A stretch of 64,000 nucleotides of DNA from CADCTM01 sp049671305. Its GTDB lineage: Bacteria > Cyanobacteriota > Cyanobacteriia > Cyanobacteriales > Coleofasciculaceae. The notes below the pieces were generated by a model. The model worked only from the letters and a program-made list of their open reading frames with translations, made no database searches and had not been told where the DNA came from. The stretch covers positions 1 to 64,000 of the forward strand of contig JBATUR010000088.1 in assembly GCA_049671305.1 (NCBI GenBank), read 5' to 3'. Shown here in pieces: positions 16,684 to 25,719 of the stretch. Position 1 is the first letter of the stretch, and each line of letters begins with the position of its first letter. Made by a program: the position numbers and the translations under genes.

Positions 16684-18195
16684 AAATTGTTCAATTAGTA
16701 TGCTTTTCAACACAGGTTCTAAGTCATCGCAAGCAATGCCTTTTTGGACGCAGCTTCCAAGATGAGCGTCTTTCCCAACTTTTCCACCCATATAAAGGTC
16801 AACTCCTTCTGCCGCCTTGCCATCTTTACGGACTTTTGTCCCCATTAAACCGATATCTGCAACTTGTGGCTGTCCGCAGGAGTTGGGGCAACCTGTCCAG
16901 TGGATACGCACTGGGCGAGATAGGGTAAGTTCTGCTTCTAATGCTTTAATTGTTGCTACTGCGCGATTTTTGGTTTCAATTAAGGCAAAGTTGCAGAATT
17001 GACTGCCGGTGCAAGAGACTAAGGCGCGTTTTAAGGGTTCGGGGTTGGGGGAAAATTTCTCTAGTAGGGGTTCTGCTAAGAAAGCATCTAGGCGAGAGTC
17101 GGGAATGTTGGGGATAATTACGTTTTGTTCTAGGGTAAGGCGAATTTCACCACTACCGTAAACTTCCGCAATTCTTGCCAAATCAAACATATCCTGGGCG
17201 TTGAGGCGTCCGACAGGGACATTCAACCCAACGTAGTTTAGTCCGGCTTGTTTTTGGGGGTAGATGCCGATATGGTCGCGCTTTTCCCAGTCTATGGCGT
17301 CTGTTTCGGCTGCGGTTAAAAGAGTTTGTCCTAACTGTTTTTCAACTTCAGCGCGAAACTGCTCAATGCCCCATTCGTCAATTAGCCACATTAAGCGGGC
17401 TTTTTGGCGATTTGCGCGTAGTCCGTGGTCGCGGTAAACTTCTAAAACGGCTCGGCAAACTGCCACGACATCATCGGGTTTTACCCAAGCGTTTAGAGGG
17501 ATAGCGGGTTCGCAACGTTTGGCAGAAAAGAAGCCGCCGACGACGACGTTAAAGCCTAGAGTAGCGTTGTTGTAAGCAGGGACAAAGGCGAGGTCATTAA
17601 TTTCGGCATGGATACAGTTGTCGCGTCCACCAGCGATCGCTATATTGAATTTCCGGGGTAGGTTGCTAAATTCGGAATTGCCGGCACCGCTGTTGGTGAG
17701 CATATCCTGAACTTGCTGCACTAGTTCCCTGGTATCAATTAGTTCGTCGGCGTTAATGCCGGCAACGGGTGCACCGGTGATGTTACGAACATTATCCATG
17801 CCTGACTGCACTGAGGTTAAACCGACTGCTTCAAAGCGGTTGAAGATATCTTCAACGTCTTCTAGTCGTATACCTCTTAGTTGCAGGTTTTGACGGGTGG
17901 TGATGTCGCCGTTGCCGTCTTCGCCGTAGCGCTGCACTACTTCTGCTAATACTCGCATTTGAGTAGTCGTTAGAATACCATTCGGAATACGCATCCGCAC
18001 CATAAACTTGCCAGGAGTGACAGGGCGAAAGAATACTCCCAACCACTTGAGGCGATGTTCTCTGTCTGTTGCGTCTATTTCTTCCCAGCCAAGTTGGGCA
18101 AATTGATTGAGTTGCGACTTTACCGCTAGTCCGTCTTTTTCGGCTTTGAGTTTTTCAAATTTGTTCAAACTTGCTGGCTTAGTTGCACTTATCAT
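16663..18195 (-). CDS. nirA: Ferredoxin-nitrite reductase
   Basis: Six-electron reduction of nitrite to ammonium with ferredoxin, cytoplasmic, using siroheme and a 4Fe-4S cluster. The 510-residue protein has two ferrodoxin-like half-domains and the cluster/siroheme cysteines in CTGSQFCNFALIETK (C-x5-C) and CPNSCGQPQVADIG (C-x3-C). It is the first gene of the nitrate operon, about 65 bases after the predicted NtcA-dependent start. Its last codons lie inside a tandem repeat; the stop in the last unit replaces the GAA codon seen in the untranslated copies. Confidence 0.97.
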   Translation of the reverse strand: MISATKPASLNKFEKLKAEKDGLAVKSQLNQFAQLGWEEIDATDREHRLKWLGVFFRPVTPGKFMVRMRIPNGILTTTQMRVLAEVVQRYGEDGNGDITTRQNLQLRGIRLEDVEDIFNRFEAVGLTSVQSGMDNVRNITGAPVAGINADELIDTRELVQQVQDMLTNSGAGNSEFSNLPRKFNIAIAGGRDNCIHAEINDLAFVPAYNNATLGFNVVVGGFFSAKRCEPAIPLNAWVKPDDVVAVCRAVLEVYRDHGLRANRQKARLMWLIDEWGIEQFRAEVEKQLGQTLLTAAETDAIDWEKRDHIGIYPQKQAGLNYVGLNVPVGRLNAQDMFDLARIAEVYGSGEIRLTLEQNVIIPNIPDSRLDAFLAEPLLEKFSPNPEPLKRALVSCTGSQFCNFALIETKNRAVATIKALEAELTLSRPVRIHWTGCPNSCGQPQVADIGLMGTKVRKDGKAAEGVDLYMGGKVGKDAHLGSCVQKGIACDDLEPVLKSILIEQFGAKPKQ

Positions 18196-18268
18196 AATTT
18201 GTTCCTGTGGGCTTGACGTGACACCTGAAACTTCGTCGGTCGCCGTGATGTAATTGTTGTTGTTGATA

Positions 18269-18310
18269 AGCTTATTTAAGCTAGTCAGAAGAATTTGTAT
18301 TTTAAGTTAC
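18269..18310 (-). promoter_or_regulatory. NtcA-activated promoter of the nirA operon
   Basis: On the minus strand GTAACTTAAAATAC (18310-18297) fits GTAN8TAC. Exactly 22 bp later TAAGCT (18274-18269) fits the TAN3T -10 box. This is the textbook class II NtcA promoter layout, placed about 75 bp upstream of the nirA start codon. Confidence 0.88.
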
Positions 18311-18321
18311 AAAATGTTTCG

Positions 18322-18366
18322 CTTTATGAATAAGGTGCATGATGGTTATGCATTTAATTCATAAAG
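18322..18366. promoter_or_regulatory. 45-bp interrupted dyad upstream of the NtcA site (candidate NtcB site)
   Basis: CTTTATGAAT (18322-18331) and TGCAT (18336-18340) are mirrored by ATGCA (18348-18352) and ATTCATAAAG (18357-18366) around a 7-bp centre. It ends 11 bp upstream of the NtcA box. The nested TGCA...TGCA recalls the LysR-type NtcB target described for nitrate operons, although the spacing (9) differs from the N5 I recall. Confidence 0.5.
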
Positions 18367-18646
18367 TTAAAAAACCTTCACTCTTTGGGATGAGGTGGTC
18401 AAAGCTCAGGCGATAAGTGGTTCCTGTTATTAGGCTGTTATGATTGGCAAACTCGCTGCACGGTTTGAGCAGAGGACTGTTTATTAATTTATGTAAAGAA
18501 AGAGGGTATAGGTGTCAGGTTATGCATAGAGGTTGATTTGACTCACGGGGTTGTGTTGGTTTTGGTGAGCCTTGTATTATGCCTCAATGCGATCGCTGCA
18601 TTTTGAGAGTGATAGGGTTGTGGAGATTTGGCACAAGGTTGGGGCT
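18367..18646. other. Rest of the nirA upstream region
   Basis: The 280 bp between the nirA control region and the end of the thioredoxin gene contain one GCGATCGC-like octamer region near 18590 and no recognisable gene, terminator or RNA. Confidence 0.35.
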
Positions 18647-19138
18647 TTAGGATGTGGGGTGTAACAATTTCTCGAACCAGGTGCCTAGAATTGGTTGAGG
18701 TACTGCACCAACGAGAGTTTTGATGACTGTGCGATCGTGCAGCGGAACCGAGGGTTCATCGCTTTTTATAAAGAAGAATTGGGGGACGCCTTTGACTTGA
18801 TATTGCTGTATTTGTTGCTGTACTTGAGGTTCGTCAACATTGAGCATGACAAAGTTGATTTGGGAACCATACTTTTCATGAAATTGGCTAATGCTGGGCG
18901 CTAATGCCTGACAACTGGTACACCAATCGGCATAAAATTCGATTAGTGTGGGCTTGTTGTTGCTTAATGCGGTTTGGTAAGGAGTAGCCTGAGCTGACAT
19001 TTGTCTTAATGCTGCGATTCCGAGGGATGATGAGTTGGCAGCAGCGCTATCGAGGCGGATGAAGAAGAAACAAGCACTACAAAATAGGATTACTAGTCCG
19101 GTTAGGAGATAAATGGGAAGTTTTGGCTTGGTGTCCAT
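18647..19138 (-). CDS. Membrane-anchored thioredoxin-like protein (TxlA/HCF164 type)
   Basis: A 163-residue protein with an uncleaved-looking N-terminal membrane helix (residues about 8-27), a short linker and a thioredoxin fold with the active site WCTSC (Cys73, Cys76) in FYADWCTSCQALAPSI and the cis-Pro loop GVPQFFF. Homologues pass reducing equivalents across membranes for cytochrome maturation or thiol control. The start codon is only 37 bp from the last CRISPR repeat, on the same strand, and I see no clear ribosome-binding site or promoter in that gap. The two-cysteine site is intact. Confidence 0.8.
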   Translation of the reverse strand: MDTKPKLPIYLLTGLVILFCSACFFFIRLDSAAANSSSLGIAALRQMSAQATPYQTALSNNKPTLIEFYADWCTSCQALAPSISQFHEKYGSQINFVMLNVDEPQVQQQIQQYQVKGVPQFFFIKSDEPSVPLHDRTVIKTLVGAVPQPILGTWFEKLLHPTS

Positions 19139-19175
19139 GAAGTCAAGGCGGTTTCTTCTTTAATGATACGCTTGC

Positions 19176-19523
19176 TGTTCAATCCCTGAAAGGGATTAAT
19201 TACGATTCAGAGTCCCAGTTGTATTGTTACCTACATTCATTCTCCAAGGCGAAACGTTTCAATCCCTGAAAGGGATTAATTACGATTCAGAGTATTTCAA
19301 GCATTGTTATCAAATCCAATGAGATGAACATTAAAAGAGTTGTTTCAATCCCTGAAAGGGATTAATTACGATTCAGAGAACTCCGGTAGGATTGGTTAAG
19401 TGTACTAGCCGGTTTCAATCCCTGAAAGGGATTAATTACGATTCAGAGTTTGCAAGAGCTTGCTGAAGCTACTACCGGATACTATCGTTTCAATCCCTGA
19501 AAGGGATTAATTACGATTCAGAG
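19176..19523 (-). CRISPR. CRISPR array, 5 repeats of 37 nt, type I-D associated
   Basis: Repeats start at 19176, 19256, 19342, 19412 and 19487, each 37 bp; on the plus strand they begin GTTTCAATCCCTGAAAGGGA and end TTACGATTCAGAG. Spacers are 43, 49, 33 and 38 bp. On the minus strand the repeat ends ATTGAAAC, the usual 3' end, and it contains a 7-bp palindrome AATCCCT/AGGGATT. The copy at 19176 is altered at its first bases (minus-strand 3' end), marking the old, leader-distal end. Hence the array is read on the minus strand from the cas2 side. Confidence 0.97.
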
Positions 19524-19773
19524 AGCGGGGCTCCGAAACCCATACTCTATTTAATTTTCAAGGTGCCTTTGCGCTAACCTCTTTAAAAATATCATTACAG
19601 CCATCGATCTGGCAAGAGGCAACCTTCACACAAACCCTCAAAGCCATTCCCAGTAAGCATTACAGCCTTTGCGCCAACCTCCTTCAAGACCAAAAAGGCT
19701 GCATCCCCCAACAGATAAGGAATACAGCCTCAAAAATCACACTCTTCAAAAAAACACCTATAGGTAGGCGCAA
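19524..19773 (-). promoter_or_regulatory. CRISPR leader with 100-bp-spaced direct repeat
   Basis: This 250-bp gene-free stretch between the array and cas2 is on the leader side by repeat orientation. CCTTTGCGCTAACCTCTTT (19566-19584) recurs as CCTTTGCGCCAACCTCCTT (19666-19684), exactly 100 bp apart. TACAGCC also recurs three times. These may be promoter or adaptation-protein sites. Confidence 0.65.
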
Positions 19774-20046
19774 CTAAGCAAAGAAAATCGAATCATCACG
19801 CACTTGCTCACCGCCAATCCGTTCTACCTTACCTTGGCAACAAGCACAAAGGAAATAGAAACGTATGCTGTCCTCATCAGGCTTAATTACCTTAGCCAAA
19901 CGCGATCGCAATTTTGCATAATCAGTCTTAGTCAAATCACACTCAAACACACTGTACTGCATCCACTGCCCATAAGACTTCAGCATTTTATGAATCTTAG
20001 TACGGCGCTTATCTTCAGAAATATCATAAGACACAACAACAAACAT
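19774..20046 (-). CDS. cas2: CRISPR-associated endoribonuclease/adaptation protein Cas2
   Basis: A 90-residue ferredoxin-fold protein that with Cas1 forms the spacer integration complex. It has the family start MFVVVSYDISEDKRRTKIHK with the conserved Asp in the first strand, and a typical KVIKPDEDSIRFYFLC strand near the end. It starts 3 bp after the cas1 stop and is the last gene before the leader. Confidence 0.96.
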   Translation of the reverse strand: MFVVVSYDISEDKRRTKIHKMLKSYGQWMQYSVFECDLTKTDYAKLRSRLAKVIKPDEDSIRFYFLCACCQGKVERIGGEQVRDDSIFFA

Positions 20047-20049
20047 AAA

Positions 20050-21054
20050 CTACCTCAACACTAAAGGTGGATACTGCTCCGTTTCACCCATCAGATACTT
20101 ACCCATAAGTCGCGCTTGAATTTCAAAAATTTCTTGATAAGTATATTTTTTTCCTAATACCGGATGTGCAATTTGCGATTGTTTCTTCTGTGCGTACAAC
20201 TGCAAAAACATCTTACGCCCCTCTTTAGACAAAAGCACCGCATTACTGAGAGGTTCTACCGTAAAATCAGCAGGTGTAATTTGCTTTAAATTAATCGCAC
20301 TCAACACCATTGCATCAACAATCAAAGGGCGAAACTCCTCCATCAAATCTAGCGCCAAACCTGGACGACCATAATGCTGAAAATGAAGATATCCTAAATA
20401 TGGATCAAAGCCGACAATATTAACCGCACTTTGGATATCATGACGCAGCAAAGAGTAACCAAAGCTCAAAAGCGCATTCACAGGATCGGTAGGAGGGCGG
20501 CGGCGTCGGGCTTTAAAGCTAAATCCCTCAACACGAATTAGATGATTAAATGCTCCAAAATAAGCAGCACTTCCCGCACCTTCCAAACCTCTTAAAGAGT
20601 TAATATTGTCTGTTTTGTCAATAGGTAAAATTGCCCTTTCCAGAGATAATATAGCAGATTCTAAGGGAATTTCTGGATAGTTACGATGGGTTCGCTGTAG
20701 CATTTTGCGATAATTTTTCAGCTTACCTCGCACAAAACCTCGTACTAGGTGAACAGCTTTCTCTGATTCTCCGGCAGCTTGCCATTGAGCAGCACGAAGA
20801 AAGATATTCTTAGTTAATTCCGGCTCAAGTTTCCCTAAATATTTACCAGTTTCAGTCATAAAAGTTAGAGGAATTTTGCGCTCCAAAAGTTCTATAGCAG
20901 CGGCAGGAGAAATAGTTGCCCGCCCCATAACAACAACACCATCTAATTTAATTAACGGTACATCTTGCAGTGTTTTTTTATTACTTGTGACGTGCAAGCG
21001 TTCATCAATTTTGCCGATAAAAGCATCATTTTGAATTATGTAAAGTGAACCCAT
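20050..21054 (-). CDS. cas1: CRISPR integrase Cas1 (type I-D)
   Basis: Metal-dependent integrase that inserts new spacers at the leader end of the array. The 334-residue protein has the expected catalytic surroundings: Glu158 in RGLEGAGSAAYF, His224 in YLHFQHYGRPGLALD, and Glu239 in LMEEFRP. Full length. Located between cas4 and cas2, matching a Cas1-Cas2-Cas4 adaptation module. Confidence 0.97.
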   Translation of the reverse strand: MGSLYIIQNDAFIGKIDERLHVTSNKKTLQDVPLIKLDGVVVMGRATISPAAAIELLERKIPLTFMTETGKYLGKLEPELTKNIFLRAAQWQAAGESEKAVHLVRGFVRGKLKNYRKMLQRTHRNYPEIPLESAILSLERAILPIDKTDNINSLRGLEGAGSAAYFGAFNHLIRVEGFSFKARRRRPPTDPVNALLSFGYSLLRHDIQSAVNIVGFDPYLGYLHFQHYGRPGLALDLMEEFRPLIVDAMVLSAINLKQITPADFTVEPLSNAVLLSKEGRKMFLQLYAQKKQSQIAHPVLGKKYTYQEIFEIQARLMGKYLMGETEQYPPLVLR

Positions 21055-21120
21055 TTTTTGACCTCGTAAATAGTTAGTAAGATTCTTCAGTTAAGAAGTT
21101 AGAAAGGCAAAACTTATCGT

Positions 21121-21717
21121 TTATTCGCTAACTTCTTGATAACGGCTCAGTTTTTTGGTAGTTTGGGGCAGGCATTGCGACTTGAGGCTGCATCCTTTAC
21201 AACGGTTGCTGTATAAAGGTTTGGGCATAATTCCTGTCTGAAAAAGTGAGATAATAGACTGGATAATGGCGATCGCATTTTTTCGCAATTCATCATTAAT
21301 TTCGACAACTTGACGCCCATGAGAATGAGCATAATAAACATAGCCAGTAGTGATAGTTTTCCCTGTCATTTCTTCCAAGCACAATGCCTGGGCACAAACT
21401 TGCAATTGATCATTATCCCATTCACCTTTTCTCCCTCGTTTGTATTCAATAGGATAAATTTGTCCCGATTCTGATTCAATTAAATCAGATTTTCCAATTA
21501 GTTTATGTTGTTCTGATTTCAGCCAAATTGCTCTAACTTGCCAAGTTTCATCACGATATATTTCTGAAGTAGTATGAACGCGATCATGCAAACTTGTACC
21601 TTCAATTGTGTATTGATTATCCACAAATTCCCCCGCACAAAACATCCGCCAGCAGCGGTGAGGGCAGTAAGAATATTGGTTTAAAGCCGCAATAGGAATG
21701 TAATCAAGATTGTCCAT
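21121..21717 (-). CDS. cas4: CRISPR-associated exonuclease Cas4
   Basis: A 198-residue RecB-family nuclease that trims prespacers and helps choose those with a correct PAM. It has four cluster cysteines: Cys18 (YSYCPHRCWR) and Cys173, Cys176, Cys182 (CKGCSLKSQC). Nuclease residues are in GKSDLIESE, IEYKRG and DNDQLQVCAQAL. It lies 66 bp before cas1. Confidence 0.95.
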   Translation of the reverse strand: MDNLDYIPIAALNQYSYCPHRCWRMFCAGEFVDNQYTIEGTSLHDRVHTTSEIYRDETWQVRAIWLKSEQHKLIGKSDLIESESGQIYPIEYKRGRKGEWDNDQLQVCAQALCLEEMTGKTITTGYVYYAHSHGRQVVEINDELRKNAIAIIQSIISLFQTGIMPKPLYSNRCKGCSLKSQCLPQTTKKLSRYQEVSE

Positions 21718-21763
21718 ATTTTTGGTGAGAGTTAAGTTTGTATTTTGATTTAGCCATTAATTA

Positions 21764-22585
21764 CTAACCATTCAAACGCCGAATCATGCCCATTCCCATC
21801 GGAGTTTTTCTCCCAACACCACAGTAGAGAGCAAAGTCTGCTAAAGTGTTCAATTGCTTAATATTGAGAGCATCAACATCACCGAAAATACGATAGCTAA
21901 CTTCTCCTACACAGCCAATAAATTTACTACGAGAGTCAGTAACTATTTCGGTTTGAATGTCAAAGAAACTGGGGAAAATAGACTCTGTTGAAAAGTTAGA
22001 TAATTCAACGCCGCTGTATTTATTCCAGCGATTTAGGAGACTATTAAAGATACAATCTCTAGTAGGGAGTGCAGTATCAAATTTGCCTTGACGGAAGGCA
22101 GCAGGAGTGGCAAAAGTAAAGGTGAGAATGCGCTCATTTTCCGATGCTTGCTCATACAATTGGCTATAGCTACAAGCATTTGCCCAAGGTTGCGTAAACT
22201 GAGGAGTGCCAAGAATACTAGTAATTTGCAAATTAGCCGAGCCCAGATGCCAGGGTTGTTTGGGGTTGAGGTTAAGCCAAAGTTGCGTTAATGAGCTAAA
22301 TAAACTGTCATCTAAAAGGGTTACTCGCCACCAACAGGGAGTGCCAGCAGGGATGTTTTGGAGGTGTTGCCATTGCAATTTGTAGTCTTTGTTTTTCGGA
22401 GTTTGTGTTTGTAATGGGCTGACAGTGAAGGCTTTTTCAGACTTTTCATTATGAAGGCGTGAGCCTAATTCTTGATCTACGTGACTGACGAGGCTGAAAA
22501 ATAGTGCATGGAGGTGTCTTCCTGTTAGGAATTGGGGATAAATTGGCGAGGTTGGAGTGATATTGAGGATGAGACTGTGGGGCAT
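21764..22585 (-). CDS. cas6: CRISPR RNA endoribonuclease Cas6 (type I-D)
   Basis: Cuts the array transcript within repeats to make crRNAs. The 273-residue RAMP protein ends with the glycine-rich loop GVGRKTPMGMGMIRR, the hallmark of Cas6, and starts with a ferredoxin-like fold containing His in GRHLHALFF, a candidate catalytic residue. The repeat hairpin in the nearby array fits a Cas6 substrate. It lies 91 bp after cas3' and 46 bp before cas4. Confidence 0.92.
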   Translation of the reverse strand: MPHSLILNITPTSPIYPQFLTGRHLHALFFSLVSHVDQELGSRLHNEKSEKAFTVSPLQTQTPKNKDYKLQWQHLQNIPAGTPCWWRVTLLDDSLFSSLTQLWLNLNPKQPWHLGSANLQITSILGTPQFTQPWANACSYSQLYEQASENERILTFTFATPAAFRQGKFDTALPTRDCIFNSLLNRWNKYSGVELSNFSTESIFPSFFDIQTEIVTDSRSKFIGCVGEVSYRIFGDVDALNIKQLNTLADFALYCGVGRKTPMGMGMIRRLNG

Positions 22586-22676
22586 TTGGGGATGATAGTT
22601 TGGTTTACTAGATAGCTACGATTGCCTAAAATATTTACAAATTAAAACTTATATTTTAGGTAAAAAAAGTCCTAAT

Positions 22677-24962
22677 TTATCCAGCGATAAAAGGCTCATC
22701 ATCGGGAAGACGTAGTTGTTTACTTTTCATTGCTATAGCTAAAATTCCTGCTAATCCCGGTAAAAATTTGTATTCTTTCTCAAAATCATCACAAGCAATG
22801 ACAATCGGATATGACACAATTCCTTGCTTTCGTAATTGGAAAATAGCAGCAGCATTTGTGATTCCACAAACTATTACTCCTGGTAGCAAGTGTTTTTCCA
22901 AGACTTTTAACAAAGGGGTGGGTACGATCGCACCTCCTAATCTCCGCTCTATTCTACAGTTTGCAAAAGCTGTTAGTTTGTTGAGTTCTTTGTTGACAAA
23001 AGCTTGGGAACTATCGCGATAACGCATCCTAAAACTTAATTCATAAGTAACTTTAGCGCGGGCTGTTACTATCACAAATTCGTCATCTTCAGCAAATTCG
23101 TAATAACGTAAAAGATGCAGAGGATCTAAAATTGTTTCTTCGGAGTCATCTAGCAATAAGCCTTGAGGGTCGCGGATTGGGAGACTTTCAAACAAGCTGG
23201 AGCGAAATTGAAACAAAGGTGCATAGCTAGCCCTCCAAATCTCAGCAAAGTCTTTTAATTCTTTCCCAGCTTCAACATCTTCTTGAAACAATTTTTCAAA
23301 TTCTTCGATGCTGGCTATTTTTGATTTCAGTTCCTCAAATTCAAACGGATAATGAACCTCTAAAAACTTTTTAACAAGAGCTTGACCGCCTTTAATATAC
23401 TTCCATTGGCTTTTGAGAGTGAGTTTTTTCGCAGAGACTTTGACAATCTCTTGTGCCCCGCGCAAGGTTCGCATTCGGTGGCGGTAATATTCCCAGTCGC
23501 GATTTCCTCCAAGTGTTTCTTTGAGGGTATTAAAAAGTTGCGGTATTAATTCGCTACCGGGTAAATTTTCAAATTTTTCTTCAAGTTCTAACAGAGGACG
23601 GGCAATTTCTAGGAATGCTTCGGAACGCCAATAAACATCTAAAAAAGGTTTATCAAGACAGGGAATACTATCAAGCATTTGTTTGAGTGCGGCGCGTCCT
23701 CCTGCACAATCTAGAGTGGATAAACCTTGCTCCCAAGCGGTATCTGGTAAATAGGCGATCGCTTCTGAATCAATGTTAGTTTCAGATTTGCCCAATACTC
23801 GTCCAACTCGTCCTAGTCGTTGCCAAAATGAAAAGCGATCGCGACTAGAAAAAATCAACCAATCCAAGTTTTGTCGCGTTGGTGCAGGATTTCTTTCAAA
23901 GTTAAATCCGACATCTACAGTGCTTGTTGCTAAAATAATTGGGCATTGCATTGCCCGTTTCCTGTCTGCCTTGGGTGCAGGACCAGTAATTCGCCCGATG
24001 ACATTAACAAGTCCTCTTTGTTTCAGCAAGTGGTGTAGATCGTTAATGTTAATAAGAGCATCCAAAATCACAGCACCATTTTGATCAGGATTCTCTTGAA
24101 AACGTTTAGTCACTTCATCTGCTAATTCTCTCAACCACTCGTCTCTTTCAGGTTGCGATCGCAATTCTAGATTAACTGCTGTTTGCGATGGTAAAAGATG
24201 AGAATTGCCAGTTTCTTCATTAATCCAGGCTATTTTGACACCCTTAAACTCTAAACTTTTTAGTGCTAACTCACAAGCTGGTTCCGGTGTTGCTGTTAGT
24301 AAAACTACTCGCCGTCCGTATTCAAAAAACCCGAAAATATGAGAATAAGCTAGATAAAACAGCAAGCTAACTAACTGTTTAGCGTCATATAGATGAAATT
24401 CATCAAAAATGACCGTACCAAACTTTTGGTAAAAAGCACTAGCGATATTAGTGCGATCGTTCTTGTTGTAGGCAAAAAAAGTCGCGTAGTAAAAAATATC
24501 AGGGTTTGTTACCAAAATAATTGGTCGATTAGCCCCAACATCTGAAAAAATAGTAGCCGGATTTCGCAGTACATTGTACAGTTTCTCGCCCGGACGATTG
24601 CCAACTTTATCATTAGGCCATTCTCTAACTTCTCTAGCAGAAGCAGATTTCACCACATGACGCAAACCAGCTTCCTGGACAAACTTTTCTAAAGCTTCCC
24701 GCTGTTGTTCTACTAACGCATTAGTCGGGGCAATATAGACAGCACTTTGAGTAGGATTGTGCAGTAATACTGTCGCTCCAGCGCTCGTTTTTCCCGTACC
24801 AGTTGGTGATGAATCGAGAACAATATCAGCATTCCGAGACTGTTCAAATACATCAACTTGATGCTGAAGTGCATTCTTTATAAATGCCAACTGATCTGGT
24901 AGCGATGCACAAGCGGAAATACTTCGAGGTTCTAGCTTAATAACTAACTTTTCATTAGCCAT
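22677..24962 (-). CDS. cas3: CRISPR helicase Cas3' (type I-D, no HD domain)
   Basis: A superfamily 2 helicase that unwinds target DNA for the I-D effector. With the start at ATG 24962 it has 761 residues. Motifs: Walker A SPTGTGKTSAG (about 52-62), DEFH box (VIFDEFHLYD), motif III LLTATPEP, and motif VI FWQRLGRVGR. No HD nuclease domain is present, as usual for I-D, where nuclease activity sits in Cas10d. This start is chosen because GGAGG lies just upstream and the ATG overlaps the csc1 stop (ATGGCTAA); the frame is open 42 bp farther. Its place between csc1 and cas6 is unusual. Confidence 0.92.
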   Translation of the reverse strand: MANEKLVIKLEPRSISACASLPDQLAFIKNALQHQVDVFEQSRNADIVLDSSPTGTGKTSAGATVLLHNPTQSAVYIAPTNALVEQQREALEKFVQEAGLRHVVKSASAREVREWPNDKVGNRPGEKLYNVLRNPATIFSDVGANRPIILVTNPDIFYYATFFAYNKNDRTNIASAFYQKFGTVIFDEFHLYDAKQLVSLLFYLAYSHIFGFFEYGRRVVLLTATPEPACELALKSLEFKGVKIAWINEETGNSHLLPSQTAVNLELRSQPERDEWLRELADEVTKRFQENPDQNGAVILDALININDLHHLLKQRGLVNVIGRITGPAPKADRKRAMQCPIILATSTVDVGFNFERNPAPTRQNLDWLIFSSRDRFSFWQRLGRVGRVLGKSETNIDSEAIAYLPDTAWEQGLSTLDCAGGRAALKQMLDSIPCLDKPFLDVYWRSEAFLEIARPLLELEEKFENLPGSELIPQLFNTLKETLGGNRDWEYYRHRMRTLRGAQEIVKVSAKKLTLKSQWKYIKGGQALVKKFLEVHYPFEFEELKSKIASIEEFEKLFQEDVEAGKELKDFAEIWRASYAPLFQFRSSLFESLPIRDPQGLLLDDSEETILDPLHLLRYYEFAEDDEFVIVTARAKVTYELSFRMRYRDSSQAFVNKELNKLTAFANCRIERRLGGAIVPTPLLKVLEKHLLPGVIVCGITNAAAIFQLRKQGIVSYPIVIACDDFEKEYKFLPGLAGILAIAMKSKQLRLPDDEPFIAG

Positions 24963-25716
24963 TTTGTCTGCCTCCGCAACAGAAATATAAATTAGCTGGA
25001 ACAATCATTTCACCAACCTGCCAAGCAGCCCCTCGGAAGGAAAGATTTTTCAACAATGGTGCTGGTGGCATGGAAATTAAATCAAATGACAAAAGCTCTA
25101 AATTTGGCGGTAAATCAGCTACACTTAAATAAGCCTGACTTTGATAATTGTCGCTCGGCAAAAGAGCTATTTCAACTTCAGATAAAACATTCACCTTAAC
25201 TTTACTCATGAATTTACCCACGCGAATGTAATCCGGTAATTCGCAATTTCCAAAGACTACAGTTTGAAACTTATTGCCGCGTTCAATCATCCGCAACCTT
25301 CCGGTTTGAGGAAAATTACTAGCTCGAAATGAACTAGGTTTTTTACCTTGTCTTTGAATTGGTAAATCTTCACGGGCTGTAGCGACGCGGTTATTAGTCA
25401 TGGCGTACCAATAAGCATCAGAAAGTGCATTAAACCGCTCTAATCTAAATGTTACTCTGCCGTTGATTGGCGAAGCTGGCAATACATAACAAGCTTGTGC
25501 AATTGGTTCTAAATCTTCTTTGTAGGTTGGTCGTCCTGTTGCCTCACCTTGAAGGCGATAGGGGGAATGTACCCAGCCAAAAGCATAGGCAAGAGCATAG
25601 TTCCCGATCGCACCTTCAGTGTAATAGGTATCAGACAACTCCCTAGAGGTAAAAAAGACTGGTTCTGCACACCACAGTTCGATTATTTTTGCCTTTTGAA
25701 AAGGAAGTGTTGACAT
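24955..25716 (-). CDS. csc1: Type I-D Cascade subunit Cas5 (Csc1)
   Basis: A 253-residue RAMP protein expected to bind the 5' end of crRNA in the I-D effector. Csc1-type features include ELWCAEPVFFTSRELSDTYY near the N-terminus, HSPYRLQGEATGRPTY and the glycine-rich RGAAWQVGEM near the end. It begins 3 bp after the csc2 stop and overlaps the cas3' start, so the three are translationally coupled. Confidence 0.92.
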   Translation of the reverse strand: MSTLPFQKAKIIELWCAEPVFFTSRELSDTYYTEGAIGNYALAYAFGWVHSPYRLQGEATGRPTYKEDLEPIAQACYVLPASPINGRVTFRLERFNALSDAYWYAMTNNRVATAREDLPIQRQGKKPSSFRASNFPQTGRLRMIERGNKFQTVVFGNCELPDYIRVGKFMSKVKVNVLSEVEIALLPSDNYQSQAYLSVADLPPNLELLSFDLISMPPAPLLKNLSFRGAAWQVGEMIVPANLYFCCGGRQNG

Positions 25717-25719
25717 ACA

